A stretch of DNA of 64,000 nucleotides from Acetobacteraceae bacterium. GTDB taxonomy: Bacteria; Pseudomonadota; Alphaproteobacteria; Acetobacterales; Acetobacteraceae. A program made the position numbers and the translations under genes. Below are positions 50,295 to 62,280 of this stretch, in pieces. Numbering within the stretch: position 1 is the first letter of the stretch; each line of letters opens with the position of its first letter. The stretch covers positions 53,100 to 117,099 of the forward strand of contig JAIXWG010000022.1 in the NCBI GenBank assembly GCA_027482245.1. Reading direction: 5' to 3'. The notes below the pieces were generated by a model. It searched no databases and had not been told where the DNA came from. It saw only the letters and a program-made list of their open reading frames with translations.

Positions 50295-51374
50295 ATGGGC
50301 ACCCGCGTCATCCTGCTGCTCGGCACCCGGAAGGGCGCCTTCATCCTGGAAGGCGGGCCCAACCGGGCCGCCTGGTCGCTCCGCGGCCCCTTCTGCGACG
50401 CCTGGCCGATCAACCACGTGATCGGCGATGCCGCCACGGGCCGGATCTTCGCCGGCGGCGGCAATGAATGGTTCGGCCCGGCGGTCTGGCAGTCCGACGA
50501 CCTGGGCGCGACCTGGACCCATTCCAGCCAGGGCCTGTCGCACCCCGAGGGCGATGCGCCGGTGAAGGCGGTGTGGAGCCTGGCGCTGGCCCATGGCGTG
50601 CTGCATGCGGGGGTGGAGCCCGCGAGCCTCTTCTGCAGCACCGATGGCGGCCGGAGCTTCACCCCCCTGCCCGCGCTGCGCGAACACCCGACCCGCCCGC
50701 AGTGGCAGCCCGGCGGGGGCGGGCTGATCCTGCACCACATCCTGCCCCACCCCGCCGACCCCGCGCGGCTGCATGTCGCGATCTCCGCCGCGGGCGTCTT
50801 CCACACCGCGGATGGCGGGGAGAGCTGGGAACCGCGCAACCGCGGCACCCGCCAGGACTATGCGCCGGAGGACCAGCGCTACCCGGAGGTCGGGCAATGC
50901 GTGCACAGCATCGCCATGGCCGCCGGCAACCCGGACCTGATTTACCAGCAGAACCATTGCGGCATGTACCGCAGCACGGATGCGGGCCGGAACTGGACCA
51001 GCATTGAGGCCGGCCTTCCTTCCACCTTCGGCTTCCCTGCCGCCGCGCATCCGCGCGACCCCGACACGGTCTTCCTGTTGCCGCTGAACGGCGACACCGC
51101 CGGCCGCTTCATGCCCGATGCCTCCGCCGCCGTCTGGCGCAGCCGCGACCGCGGCGACACCTGGCAGGCGCTGCGCGACGGACTCCCCCAGGCCAACGCC
51201 TTCTTCGGTGTGCTGCGCCAAGCCATGGCGGTGGATCGCCTTGACCCCGCCGGAGTCTATTTCGGCACCGGCAGCGGGGAGCTCTACGCCAGCGCGGATG
51301 AGGGCGAGAGCTTCCGCTGCATCGCCCGCCATCTGCCCACCATCACCTCGGTGGAGACGATGGTGCTGCCGTGA
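50295..51374 (+). CDS. BNR/Asp-box beta-propeller protein (sialidase-like fold)
   Basis: A 359-residue cytoplasmic protein (no signal peptide) built of Asp-box repeats: SDDLGATW, STDGGRSF, TADGGESW, STDAGRNW, SRDRGDTW and SADEGESF, about one per propeller blade. The Arg triad and Tyr nucleophile of true sialidases are not evident, so the common label exo-alpha-sialidase is probably wrong. The stop overlaps the start of a ThiS/MoaD-like gene by 4 nt. Function unknown. Confidence 0.8.
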   Translation: MGTRVILLLGTRKGAFILEGGPNRAAWSLRGPFCDAWPINHVIGDAATGRIFAGGGNEWFGPAVWQSDDLGATWTHSSQGLSHPEGDAPVKAVWSLALAHGVLHAGVEPASLFCSTDGGRSFTPLPALREHPTRPQWQPGGGGLILHHILPHPADPARLHVAISAAGVFHTADGGESWEPRNRGTRQDYAPEDQRYPEVGQCVHSIAMAAGNPDLIYQQNHCGMYRSTDAGRNWTSIEAGLPSTFGFPAAAHPRDPDTVFLLPLNGDTAGRFMPDASAAVWRSRDRGDTWQALRDGLPQANAFFGVLRQAMAVDRLDPAGVYFGTGSGELYASADEGESFRCIARHLPTITSVETMVLP

Positions 51375-51637
51375 CGGTCGCCGTCACCATCCCCGCGGCG
51401 CTGGCCCGACTGTTTCCGGGCGCGCCGCGGCACTTCGCCGTGGAGGCCGCGACGGTGGCCTACGCCATCGCCGCGCTGGATGCGCTCCACCCCGGCATGG
51501 CCGACCGCATCCGCGACAGCACCCCCGCCATCCGCCGGCACCTCAACATCTTCGTGCAGGGTGAGAAGGCGACGCTCACGACGCCCCTGCCGCCCGGGTC
51601 CGAGATGCTGGTGATGACGGCGATCAGCGGCGGATAA
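51371..51637 (+). CDS. MoaD/ThiS-family ubiquitin-like protein
   Basis: An 88-residue beta-grasp protein that ends in Gly-Gly (TAISGG), the tail that is adenylated and thiocarboxylated in sulfur carriers for molybdopterin, thiamine or cysteine synthesis. GTG 51371 overlaps the BNR gene stop (GTGA). No E1-like, MoaE, ThiG or JAB protease gene is adjacent, so this is not a normal moa or thi operon. A carrier or modifier linked to the propeller protein is the natural inference. Confidence 0.82.
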   Translation: MTVAVTIPAALARLFPGAPRHFAVEAATVAYAIAALDALHPGMADRIRDSTPAIRRHLNIFVQGEKATLTTPLPPGSEMLVMTAISGG

Positions 51638-51639
51638 CT

Positions 51640-51665
51640 CCCTCCCCCGCCCTTGCGGGGGAGGG
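51640..51665 (+). terminator. GC-rich hairpin after the MoaD-like gene
   Basis: CCCTCCCCCGC and GCGGGGGAGGG form an 11-bp stem with a 4-nt loop, 3 nt past the stop codon. It lies between convergent genes and could end both transcripts. The same style of sequence (CTCCCCC...GGGGGAGGGTCGGGG) is often dispersed in such genomes, so it may also be a REP-type repeat. Confidence 0.5.
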
Positions 51666-51715
51666 TCGGGGTGGGGGTCAGCCCAGCGCCGCCGGCTTCG
51701 TGATGGCACCCAAGT

Positions 51716-52675
51716 TCAATGCCCCTCAGCCTGGAAGAAGGCCCCCGCCGCCGCGGCCATCGCCGTGCGCCAGGCGACATAGCCCGTGATTCCCGTCGCC
51801 ACGCCCAGCGCCGCCCAGCACAGCGCCGGATGGAACTCCTCCACCATCACCAGGATGGCGAAGGCGGCGGTGGGGAAGGTGAAGCTCCACCAGACGATGC
51901 TGAAGGGCAGTGCCGCGAAGTGCCGCGCCATGGAGAGCAGCACGGCGGCGATCAGCACCGCGAGCCCCGTCAGCGACAGGCTGGCGCCCCCCGCCTGCCC
52001 CGTCAGCGCCACCAGCGCCAGCGCGCCCACCGCCGGCGGCGCCAGGAAGATGGCGACGGAGGGCAGCAGCGGCGCCGGCAGCTTGGGCCCCACGAAGAAG
52101 CGGCTCAGCAGCAGCGGCATCATGATCAGCCACAGCAGCAGGCCGACGCCGAACATCATCCAGGACGCATCGACGAAGCCCATCCGCGCGCCGAGCGCCG
52201 GCGCCAGGATGTTGCCGACGAAGGGGATCAGCAGCGGCGGCGCCAGCATCGCCGCATCGGCGCGGCCCAGCAGCACGCGGCGCAGCAGCAGCATCGCCAC
52301 CAGCAAATGCAGCGGCACCGCGATGGCCCAGAGCGCGGCGCCCAGCCGCGGCGCATAGGGCCAGGTGGCGGCCGCGGTGATCATCAGCCCGATGGTCGGC
52401 GCCGCCAGGAAGGCCAGGCGCACGGGGTTCGCCGCCTCCTGCGCGAAGGCATCGGGATGCCGCCACCAGCGCCCGGCCTGCGCGCCCACGATCACCGCCC
52501 AGACGAGCACGGTCAGCGCCAGCAGCGCCTCCGCCACCAGGCCCGGCGCGCCCAAAGTCTGCGCCGCCTGGCGCCAGGCCAGGCCGACACCACCGAGGCC
52601 CATCGGCATGGCCAGCAGCGGCAGCGGCAGGAAGGCGAGCGTCGGCGCCGTCCGCATCACCCGGTCGATCTTCAC
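51716..52675 (-). CDS. TDT/SLAC1-family transporter (TehA-like)
   Basis: A 319-residue membrane protein with about ten helices, of the tellurite-resistance/dicarboxylate (TDT) and SLAC1 anion-channel family. Segments FLPLPLLAMPMGLGGVGLAW near the start and FAALPFSIVWWSFTFPTAAF late in the protein match the family. It is the last gene of the run glmM-thiD-phzF; its ATG overlaps the PhzF-like stop by 4 nt. It probably exports or passes a small anion. Confidence 0.85.
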   Translation of the reverse strand: MKIDRVMRTAPTLAFLPLPLLAMPMGLGGVGLAWRQAAQTLGAPGLVAEALLALTVLVWAVIVGAQAGRWWRHPDAFAQEAANPVRLAFLAAPTIGLMITAAATWPYAPRLGAALWAIAVPLHLLVAMLLLRRVLLGRADAAMLAPPLLIPFVGNILAPALGARMGFVDASWMMFGVGLLLWLIMMPLLLSRFFVGPKLPAPLLPSVAIFLAPPAVGALALVALTGQAGGASLSLTGLAVLIAAVLLSMARHFAALPFSIVWWSFTFPTAAFAILVMVEEFHPALCWAALGVATGITGYVAWRTAMAAAAGAFFQAEGH

Positions 52676-53556
52676 AGCGTCACGCTGCCCCGGAACATCG
52701 GCACGCAGCCGCCGCCGACCGTGGCGCGGATGCCGTCCGCCGTCCGCCGCGCCGTCGTGCGCAGCACGCTCGGCCGTCCCATCTCGACACCCTGCGTCAT
52801 CACCCAGGCGCCTTCATCGGCGCCCGACAGGTGCAGCAGGAAACCGGCCAGCGGCGTCGCGGCACTCCCCGTCGCCGCATCCTCCCAGGTGCCGACGAGG
52901 GGGGAGAACATGCGCGTGCGCAGCCCCTCCCCCTCCCGCCGCCAGAGATAGACCGCGAGCTTGCCGCCCAGCGCGGGCTCCGCCGCTACCGCGCGGCGGA
53001 AGGCGTTGATGTCCGGGGAGGCAGCGGTCATCGCCGCCTCCGTCACTTCCACCAGCAGCCGCGGATTGCCGCCATCGCTGGCGATGGTGGGCTGGTGCAG
53101 CGTGGTGACCACGCCAGAGGGATCGATCCCCGCGCAGGCCGCCGCGATCTCGACACCCATCGTCGGCCCGACCTTGAGGGCCTGCGGCGCCGCGATGGTG
53201 GCACCCGTCACGGCACCCGCGCCGTCCCGTTCCAGCCGCACCTCGACCAGCCCCGCGATCTCCTCGAACCGCAGCAACCCGTGCACGGCGCGGTCCGCCA
53301 GCACATAGCCGGTGCCGACATTGGGGTGGCCCGCGAAGGGCATCTCCGCCGTGCGGTGGAAGATGCGGACGCGGGCGGTGTTCGCGGGATCGGCCGCCGG
53401 CAGCACGAAGGTGGTCTCGGAGAGGTTCATCTCCGCCGCCAGCGCCTGCATCTCCCCGTCCGTCATGCCGCGCGCATCGGGGAAGACGGCCAGCTGGTTG
53501 CCGCCGAAGCGACGGTCGGTGAAGACATCGACCGTCAAGAACTCGAATGTTCTCAA
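52672..53556 (-). CDS. PhzF-family isomerase/epimerase-like protein
   Basis: A 294-residue protein of the PhzF/DapF-like fold. FLTVDVFTDRRFGGNQLAVF, the NLSETTF segment with the catalytic Glu, and MPFAGHPNVGTGYVL are diagnostic, as is GTWEDAATGSAATPLAGFL near the C-terminus. Only one member of the family is a known phenazine enzyme; most have unknown substrates. It overlaps thiD and the TDT gene by 4 nt each. Confidence 0.88.
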   Translation of the reverse strand: MRTFEFLTVDVFTDRRFGGNQLAVFPDARGMTDGEMQALAAEMNLSETTFVLPAADPANTARVRIFHRTAEMPFAGHPNVGTGYVLADRAVHGLLRFEEIAGLVEVRLERDGAGAVTGATIAAPQALKVGPTMGVEIAAACAGIDPSGVVTTLHQPTIASDGGNPRLLVEVTEAAMTAASPDINAFRRAVAAEPALGGKLAVYLWRREGEGLRTRMFSPLVGTWEDAATGSAATPLAGFLLHLSGADEGAWVMTQGVEMGRPSVLRTTARRTADGIRATVGGGCVPMFRGSVTL

Positions 53557-54377
53557 CTGAGCTGCTCCACCCGCGCGGGGTCCATCGTCACGCCATGGCC
53601 GAGCGGCCCATGCCCCTGGCCGAAGCCCGGCGCCGCCAGCATCGCCGCCCGCACATAGGCCCGCGCCCGCACCACCGCCGCGCGCAGCCCCATCCCCTGC
53701 GCCAGGCCGCAGGCCAGCGCCGAGGCCAGCGTGCAGCCCGTGCCGTGGGTGTGGCGGCTGTCGATCCGCGCGCTCTCGAAACTCTCGATGCCCTCGGGCG
53801 TCGCCAGCAGGTCCGTCAGCACCGGGCCTTCCAGGTGGCCGCCCTTCAGCAGCACCGCCTTCACGCCGCGCGCCAGCAGCGCATCCGCCGCGCGCTTCAT
53901 GTCATCGACGGTCGTGATCGAAAGTCCCGTCAGCGCCTCGGCCTCCGGCAGATTGGGGGTGATGACCGCCGCCATCGGCAGCAGCCGCGCCGTCAGCGTC
54001 GCCACAGCCTCCTGCGCCAGCAGCGGGTGCCCGCCCTTGGCCATCATCACCGGGTCCGCCACCAGCGAGATTCCCGGCCCGTAGGCCTCCAGCGCGCTGC
54101 ACACCGCCTCGATCGTCGTAGAATCCGCCAGCATGCCGGTCTTGAAGGAATCGGCCCCGATATCCTCCAGCACCATGCGGATCTGCAGGCGGATGAAGTC
54201 GGGCGGCACGCCGACCACCCCCTGCACGCCCAGCGTGTTCTGCGCCGTCAGCGCCGTCACCGCCGTCGCCGCGAAGCCGCCCAGCGCCGTGATCGCCTTG
54301 ATATCCGCCTGGATGCCTGCCCCGCCGCCGGAATCAGATCCCGCGCAGACCAGCACCCGGCCCTTCATGCCGCTCAT
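53553..54377 (-). CDS. thiD: hydroxymethylpyrimidine/phosphomethylpyrimidine kinase
   Basis: A 274-residue ribokinase-fold kinase of thiamine synthesis that phosphorylates hydroxymethylpyrimidine and its monophosphate. [17 protein letters not shown] binds the pyrimidine and phosphate; the catalytic Cys is in [12 protein letters not shown]. Length is normal. It is coupled by 4-nt overlaps to glmM upstream and to the PhzF-like gene downstream. No other thiamine gene is present, although a ThiS-like protein is encoded about 2 kb away. Confidence 0.93.
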   Translation of the reverse strand: MSGMKGRVLVCAGSDSGGGAGIQADIKAITALGGFAATAVTALTAQNTLGVQGVVGVPPDFIRLQIRMVLEDIGADSFKTGMLADSTTIEAVCSALEAYGPGISLVADPVMMAKGGHPLLAQEAVATLTARLLPMAAVITPNLPEAEALTGLSITTVDDMKRAADALLARGVKAVLLKGGHLEGPVLTDLLATPEGIESFESARIDSRHTHGTGCTLASALACGLAQGMGLRAAVVRARAYVRAAMLAAPGFGQGHGPLGHGVTMDPARVEQLS

Positions 54378-55765
54378 TCCGCCGCGCCGGCCTTCCGGAT
54401 CGCCCCCGCCGCCGCCCGCGCGCGGATCAGCGCCGCCAGCTCGTCCACCGTGCCGCGCATCTCGCCCTCATCCTCCGCTTCCGCCATCACACGGATCAAC
54501 GGCTCCGTCCCGCTGGCCCGCACCAGCACGCGCCCGCGCTTGCCGAGCCTGGCGCCGGCGGCCGCGATGCCCTCCGTCACCTCCGCATCGCCGAGTGGCG
54601 AGGCGCCGGTGTAGCGGATGTTCACCAGGCGCTGGGGCAGCGGCTCGAACCGCCGGCAGACTTCGCTGGCAGGGCGGCGTTCCTCCACCAGCAGCGCCAG
54701 CACCTGCAGCGCCGCGACCAGCCCGTCCCCCGTCGTGCCGAAATCCGACAGGATCACATGCCCAGACTGCTCCCCGCCCAGGTTGCAGCCGGCCTCCCGC
54801 ATCCGCTCCCCCACATAGCGGTCGCCCACCTGCGTCCGGCGCAGGCCGAGGCCCAGCCCCTCCAGATGCCGCTCCAGGCCCAGGTTGGACATGACGGTCG
54901 CGACGACGCCGCCGCCGACCAGCCGCCCCTGCCGGTGCCAGGACCCCGCGATGGTGGCCAGGATCTGGTCCCCATCGATGACGCGCCCCTGCTCATCGAT
55001 CAGCACCAGCCGGTCCGCATCGCCATCGAGGGCGATGCCGAGGTCCGCGCGGCGCTCCTTCACCAGCTCCGCCAGCTTGCCCGGCGCCGTCGCGCCGCAA
55101 TCCCGGTTGATGTTGAAGCCATCGGGCGAGACGCCGAGCGGCACGACCTCCGCCCCCAATTCCCACAGCACCGTCGGCGCCACCTTGTAGGCCGCGCCAT
55201 GCGCGCAATCGACGGCGATGCGCAGCCCGTCCAGGCTGCGGCCCTTGGGGAAGCTGGCCTTCGCGCTCTCGATGTAGCGCCCCGGCGCATCCTCCAGCCG
55301 GTTCGCGCGCCCCAGCTTCGTCGGCGCCGCCAGGCTTTCCAGGAAATTCGGCGCATCCATCAGCGCCTCGATCTCCGCCTCCTGCGCATCGGACAGCTTC
55401 AGCCCATCAGGGCCGAACAGCTTGATGCCGTTATCCTCGAAGAGGTTGTGGCTGGCTGAGATCATGACGCCGAGGTCGCAGCGCAGACTCCGCGTCAGCA
55501 TGGCGATGGCCGGCGTCGGGATGGGCCCGACCAGCATCACATCCATCCCCGCGCCGACGAAGCCGGCGGTCAGCGCGGGTTCCAGCATGTAGCCGGACAG
55601 GCGCGTGTCCTTGCCGATGACGACGCGATGCCGGTGGCTGCCCCGGTTGAAGAAGCGCCCCGTCGCCTGGCCGAGCCGGAGCGCGGTGCCGGCATCCATC
55701 GGCGGCTGGTTGGCCTTGCCGCGGATGCCATCGGTGCCGAAAAGCCTGCGAGGGGGCGTGCTCAT
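54374..55765 (-). CDS. glmM: phosphoglucosamine mutase
   Basis: A 463-residue alpha-D-phosphohexomutase converting glucosamine-6-phosphate to glucosamine-1-phosphate for UDP-GlcNAc, hence peptidoglycan and lipopolysaccharide. [11 protein letters not shown] at the start, phosphoserine loop MISASHN (Ser about 105), metal loop LDGDADR and the C-terminal RASGTEP phosphate site are all intact. It heads the glmM-thiD-phzF-TDT operon. In many alphaproteobacteria it directly follows folP; here a sugar transporter lies between. Confidence 0.95.
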   Translation of the reverse strand: MSTPPRRLFGTDGIRGKANQPPMDAGTALRLGQATGRFFNRGSHRHRVVIGKDTRLSGYMLEPALTAGFVGAGMDVMLVGPIPTPAIAMLTRSLRCDLGVMISASHNLFEDNGIKLFGPDGLKLSDAQEAEIEALMDAPNFLESLAAPTKLGRANRLEDAPGRYIESAKASFPKGRSLDGLRIAVDCAHGAAYKVAPTVLWELGAEVVPLGVSPDGFNINRDCGATAPGKLAELVKERRADLGIALDGDADRLVLIDEQGRVIDGDQILATIAGSWHRQGRLVGGGVVATVMSNLGLERHLEGLGLGLRRTQVGDRYVGERMREAGCNLGGEQSGHVILSDFGTTGDGLVAALQVLALLVEERRPASEVCRRFEPLPQRLVNIRYTGASPLGDAEVTEGIAAAGARLGKRGRVLVRASGTEPLIRVMAEAEDEGEMRGTVDELAALIRARAAAGAIRKAGAAE

Positions 55766-55803
55766 GGCCCCGCTTCTAGCGCCCCGCCCGCCGGTTTCAA
55801 AAC

Positions 55804-56580
55804 TTACGAGTCAGCCATGGCCCCCGGCCCCCGCACGGCCGCGGCGGGACATTTGCCGAGGATGATCATCCCCAGCACCTCGTCCTTCGTCACGTCGCGG
55901 GTGTGCGCCGTGCCGACCAGCCGCCCGTTCTTCATCACGCCGACGCGGTCCGCCAGGTCGAAGACGTCATGGATGTCGTGGCTGATCAGGAAGATGCCGA
56001 TGCCCTGCGCCTTCAGCTGCTTCACCAGTTCGCCGACCTGCGCCGTCTCCGCCGGGCCGAGGGCCGCGGTCGGCTCATCCATGATGAGGATGCGGGCGTT
56101 GAAGTGGATGGCGCGCGCGATGGCGACGGATTGCCGCTGCCCGCCCGACAGCGCGCGGACCGGTTCCTTGAAGCGCCTGAAATGCGGGTTGAGGCGCGCC
56201 ATCACCTGCCGCGTCGCCGATTCCATCGCGGCATCGTCCAGCGTTCCCCAGCGCGTCACGATCTCCCGCCCCAGGAAGATGTTGGCCGCCGCATCGACGT
56301 TGTCCGCAAGCGCGAGGGTCTGGTAGATCGTCTCGATCCCGTAGCGCTTGGCGTCGCGCGGCGTGCCGATATCGGCCGGCTTGCCCTCCACCAGGATCTC
56401 CCCGGCATCCGCCCGATAGGCACCCGAGAGTATCTTGATCAGCGTGGACTTGCCGGCGCCGTTGTGGCCGAGCAGGGCCACGACCTCGCCGGGCATCAGA
56501 TCCACCGAGACGTCATCGACGGCCTTGATCCCGCCGAAGGCGATCGAGATGCCGCGCATTTCCACAAGCGGCGTCGTCAT
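55804..56580 (-). CDS. sugar ABC transporter ATPase (single-domain, XylG/FrcA-like)
   Basis: A 258-residue cytoplasmic ATPase. Walker A GHNGAGKS (38-45), signature [14 protein letters not shown], Walker B ILIMDEP and the D-loop are present. E. coli RbsA/XylG have two such domains; this short form is the one used by the FrcA-type importers of alphaproteobacteria. It ends with a low-complexity tail. ATG 56580 overlaps the permease stop by 4 nt. Confidence 0.9.
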   Translation of the reverse strand: MTTPLVEMRGISIAFGGIKAVDDVSVDLMPGEVVALLGHNGAGKSTLIKILSGAYRADAGEILVEGKPADIGTPRDAKRYGIETIYQTLALADNVDAAANIFLGREIVTRWGTLDDAAMESATRQVMARLNPHFRRFKEPVRALSGGQRQSVAIARAIHFNARILIMDEPTAALGPAETAQVGELVKQLKAQGIGIFLISHDIHDVFDLADRVGVMKNGRLVGTAHTRDVTKDEVLGMIILGKCPAAAVRGPGAMADS

Positions 56581-57818
56581 CGGATGCGCTTCCTCCAGGC
56601 CCCGTCCAGCCAGACGGCGAAGACCAGCACCACGCCGACCACGATGTTCTGCAGCGGCGTATCGACGCCGAGCAGCACCATGCCGGACTGCAGGGACTGC
56701 ATGACGAGCGCGCCCAGCATGGCCCCCGCCACCGTCCCCATGCCGCCGGCGAGGGACGTGCCGCCGATGACCGCGGCGGCGATGACATACAACTCGTCCA
56801 GCGTCCCTGCCGCATTGGTCGCCGCGTTCAGGCGCGCCGTGGCGATGCAGGCGGACAGCCCCGCCAGCGCGCCCATCAGGCCGAACACCATCATCAGGCT
56901 GCGGCGCGTGTTCACGCCGGACAGTTCCGCCGCCTCGGGGTTGCCGCCGATGGCGAAGACGTAGCGGCCGAAGCGCGTGCGCGTCGCCAGCACCGTCATC
57001 GCCACACCGACCAGCAGGGCCACGATGACCGGGATGGCGAGGCCATGCGCTATGAACAGCCCGCCCGGCGGCCAGGCGATGCCCTGCGCCTCCGCCATCC
57101 GCCGCGCCACGCCGACCGGGATCGCGTAGCTGTTCGCCACCGCCACCGTGCCGATGACCACAAGGCAGGCGAGCCCCATCAGCACGCCCTCCGCCCATCC
57201 CGGCCGCACCGGGAAGCCGAAGGCCAGCCGCCGCCGCCGCAGCATCGCCATCCCCGCCACGATCGCCGCGCAGGCGAGCGCCGCCAGGATCCACGATGCC
57301 GTGGCGCCGATCGCACCCTCGATCCCGCCGCCGAGCATGCGGAAGCGCCCATCCATCGGCGCGACGGTCTGCCCCTGCGTCACCCACCAGGCGGCCCCGC
57401 GCCACACCAGCAGCCCGCCCAGCGTGACGATGAAGGAGGGGATGCCGAGATAGGCGATCAGGCTGCCCTGCATCAGCCCGATCGCGCCGCCCAGCGCGAT
57501 GCCGACGGCCACGGCGATGAAGGCCGTCGCCGGATGTTCCAGCCCCAGCATCTCCGGCAGCCAGCGCGCCTGCACCACGCCGACCACCATGCCGACGAAG
57601 CCCAGCACCGCGCCGACGCTGAGGTCGATGTTCCGCGTGACGATGACCAGCACCATCCCGCAGGCCATGACGGCGACGGAGGCCGTCTGCACCGACAGGT
57701 TCCACAGGTTCCGCGGCGTCAGGAAGGCGCCGCCCGACAGCACGTCGAACCCGACCCAGATCACCGCCAGTGCGGCCAGCATCCCCACCAGCCGCGGATC
57801 AACCTCCAGCTGCCGCAT
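56577..57818 (-). CDS. sugar ABC transporter permease (XylH-like)
   Basis: A 413-residue membrane protein of the BPD_transp_2 family with about 11-12 helices. [33 protein letters not shown] and [20 protein letters not shown] are family hallmarks, the last being the coupling segment. Length and the long central region fit XylH, suggesting a pentose substrate. It is coupled to the ATPase gene and lies 80 nt after the receptor gene. Confidence 0.9.
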   Translation of the reverse strand: MRQLEVDPRLVGMLAALAVIWVGFDVLSGGAFLTPRNLWNLSVQTASVAVMACGMVLVIVTRNIDLSVGAVLGFVGMVVGVVQARWLPEMLGLEHPATAFIAVAVGIALGGAIGLMQGSLIAYLGIPSFIVTLGGLLVWRGAAWWVTQGQTVAPMDGRFRMLGGGIEGAIGATASWILAALACAAIVAGMAMLRRRRLAFGFPVRPGWAEGVLMGLACLVVIGTVAVANSYAIPVGVARRMAEAQGIAWPPGGLFIAHGLAIPVIVALLVGVAMTVLATRTRFGRYVFAIGGNPEAAELSGVNTRRSLMMVFGLMGALAGLSACIATARLNAATNAAGTLDELYVIAAAVIGGTSLAGGMGTVAGAMLGALVMQSLQSGMVLLGVDTPLQNIVVGVVLVFAVWLDGAWRKRIR

Positions 57819-57848
57819 TCAGGCGATGCCTCGCATCCCATAGAAGGC

Positions 57849-57873
57849 CCTCTCCCCCCGCAGGGAGGAGAGG
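57849..57873 (-). repeat. GC-rich hairpin between receptor and permease genes
   Basis: CCTCTCC (57849-57855) pairs with GGAGAGG (57867-57873) in the 80-nt gap between the receptor and permease genes. The flanking CTTGGGTGAGGGGGGCG resembles dispersed REP-type sequence. It may stabilise the receptor message. Confidence 0.4.
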
Positions 57874-57898
57874 CTTGGGTGAGGGGGGCGTCCCGCCC

Positions 57899-58948
<1,050 letters not shown>

Positions 58949-59047
58949 GATTGCCTCCCCATCCCACCGGTCGTCTGCACGACCTTGCTGAAAGGGAGGG
59001 TCACGCAGCGCGCGACGCGCCGTCAAGCGCGACGTGCGGAACCCAAC

Positions 59048-60112
59048 CTAGGTGTCATCGTCATCGACGCCGCCGCCTTCGACCGCGTTCCAGACCGCGA
59101 GGGCCTGCACGGTTTCCGCGACGTCGTGCACGCGGATGATCGCCGCCCCACGCGACGCGGCATGCAGCGCCGCGGCGACCGAGCCCGCGACGCGGTCCAC
59201 CGGAGTCTCCACGCCCGACAACTCGCCGATGAAGCGCTTGCGGCTGGCGCCGAAGACGATGGGCACGCCGATGCCGGCCAGCAGCGGCAGGCGCTCCATC
59301 AGCGCCATATTGTGCGGCAGCCGCTTGCCGAAGCCGATGCCGGGATCGACCGCGATCCGCCCGCGGGGAATGCCGAGCCGCTCCACCGCCGCCACGCGGT
59401 CCGCCAGGAACTGCGCGACTTCCAGCGCCACGTCGCCGTAGCGGGGATCCTGCTGCATGGTGCGGGGGTCGTCGCCCAGCATGTGCATCAGGATCACGCT
59501 GGCCTCGCTGCGCGCTAGCACGCGGGCGGCGGCGGGGTCGTGGCGCAGCGCGGTGACGTCGTTGACGATCTCCGCCCCCGCCTCCAGCGCCGCCAGCATG
59601 GTCGCGGCATTGCGGGTATCGACGCTGATCGTCGCGGCCTTCGCCAGTTCGCGGATGACGGGCAGGATGCGCCGGCATTCCTCCTCCGGCGCCACGGGCT
59701 GGGCGCCCGGCCTGGTGCTTTCGCCGCCGATATCCAGCAGGTCGGCCCCCGCCTCCAGCAGCATGTGCCCGGCGTCGATGGCGTTGGCGTGGTCGGCGAA
59801 ATGCCCGCCATCGCTGAAGCTGTCCGGCGTGATGTTGAGGATGCCCATCACCAGCGGGCGGCCGGATTCATGCGGCAGGGGCAGCCCCGCGAAGGCCGCG
59901 GGCGCGCGCGTCAGCGCCAGCACGCGGTCCTGCCAGCCATCCGGCACATCGGCGAGCGCCAGCGCCCCCTCCGGCGCGCTCTCCCCGATCAGCCGCACCA
60001 TCGTGAAGGCGCCCGGCCCGCCCGCGAGCGGCAAGGCGAGGTCCGCCGCGATCGCGGTCGCGGCGGCGCGGCCCTGCAGCAGGCCCAGTGGCTCCACCCA
60101 GCTTTCTGTCAC
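59048..60112 (-). CDS. folP: dihydropteroate synthase
   Basis: A 354-residue folate enzyme joining p-aminobenzoate to the pterin pyrophosphate. GILNITPDSFSDGG, DIGGESTRPGA and VDPGIGFGK are the standard pterin and phosphate loops; ASRKRFIGEL is also present. An N-terminal extension of about 110 residues precedes the TIM barrel, as in several Acetobacteraceae. GTG 60112 is chosen; the longer frame to 60196 would start inside the ftsH terminator hairpin. The acidic end (GGGVDDDDT) is unusual but harmless. Confidence 0.92.
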   Translation of the reverse strand: MTESWVEPLGLLQGRAAATAIAADLALPLAGGPGAFTMVRLIGESAPEGALALADVPDGWQDRVLALTRAPAAFAGLPLPHESGRPLVMGILNITPDSFSDGGHFADHANAIDAGHMLLEAGADLLDIGGESTRPGAQPVAPEEECRRILPVIRELAKAATISVDTRNAATMLAALEAGAEIVNDVTALRHDPAAARVLARSEASVILMHMLGDDPRTMQQDPRYGDVALEVAQFLADRVAAVERLGIPRGRIAVDPGIGFGKRLPHNMALMERLPLLAGIGVPIVFGASRKRFIGELSGVETPVDRVAGSVAAALHAASRGAAIIRVHDVAETVQALAVWNAVEGGGVDDDDT

Positions 60113-60184
60113 GACTCGCCGCCCCGGTATCCACCCTGTGTCCGACGATGCCGCGCACCCGCGCCAGCGGGAACCCGGAATCGA

Positions 60185-60214
60185 AACGGCCCGCACCAGG
60201 GGGTGCGGGCCGTT
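60185..60214 (-). terminator. terminator hairpin after ftsH
   Basis: AACGGCCCGCACC and GGTGCGGGCCGTT pair over 13 bp with a 4-nt loop, 25 nt past the ftsH stop and before the folP start. Only three T residues follow on the minus strand, so readthrough into folP is possible. Confidence 0.7.
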
Positions 60215-60238
60215 CGCGTCATGCCCTGTCGGGCGAGG

Positions 60239-62164
<1,926 letters not shown>

Positions 62165-62280
62165 GTTGGCATCCCTTTGGGGCTTCCCAGGCTGGCCGTC
62201 TCGCACCGACGCGAGGGGCGGGCCGCTCCACTGCACAGATAGGAACGCTGCCGCCCTCTTCCATCCCAGGACCGCAATGC

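Noticed and set aside
50295..51374. true exo-alpha-sialidase
   Set aside because: Asp-box repeats are present, but the Arg triad and Tyr/Glu nucleophile pattern are not evident and there is no signal peptide.
60112..60196. longer folP start at ATG 60196
   Set aside because: It lies inside the 13-bp terminator hairpin of ftsH; GTG 60112 is better placed.
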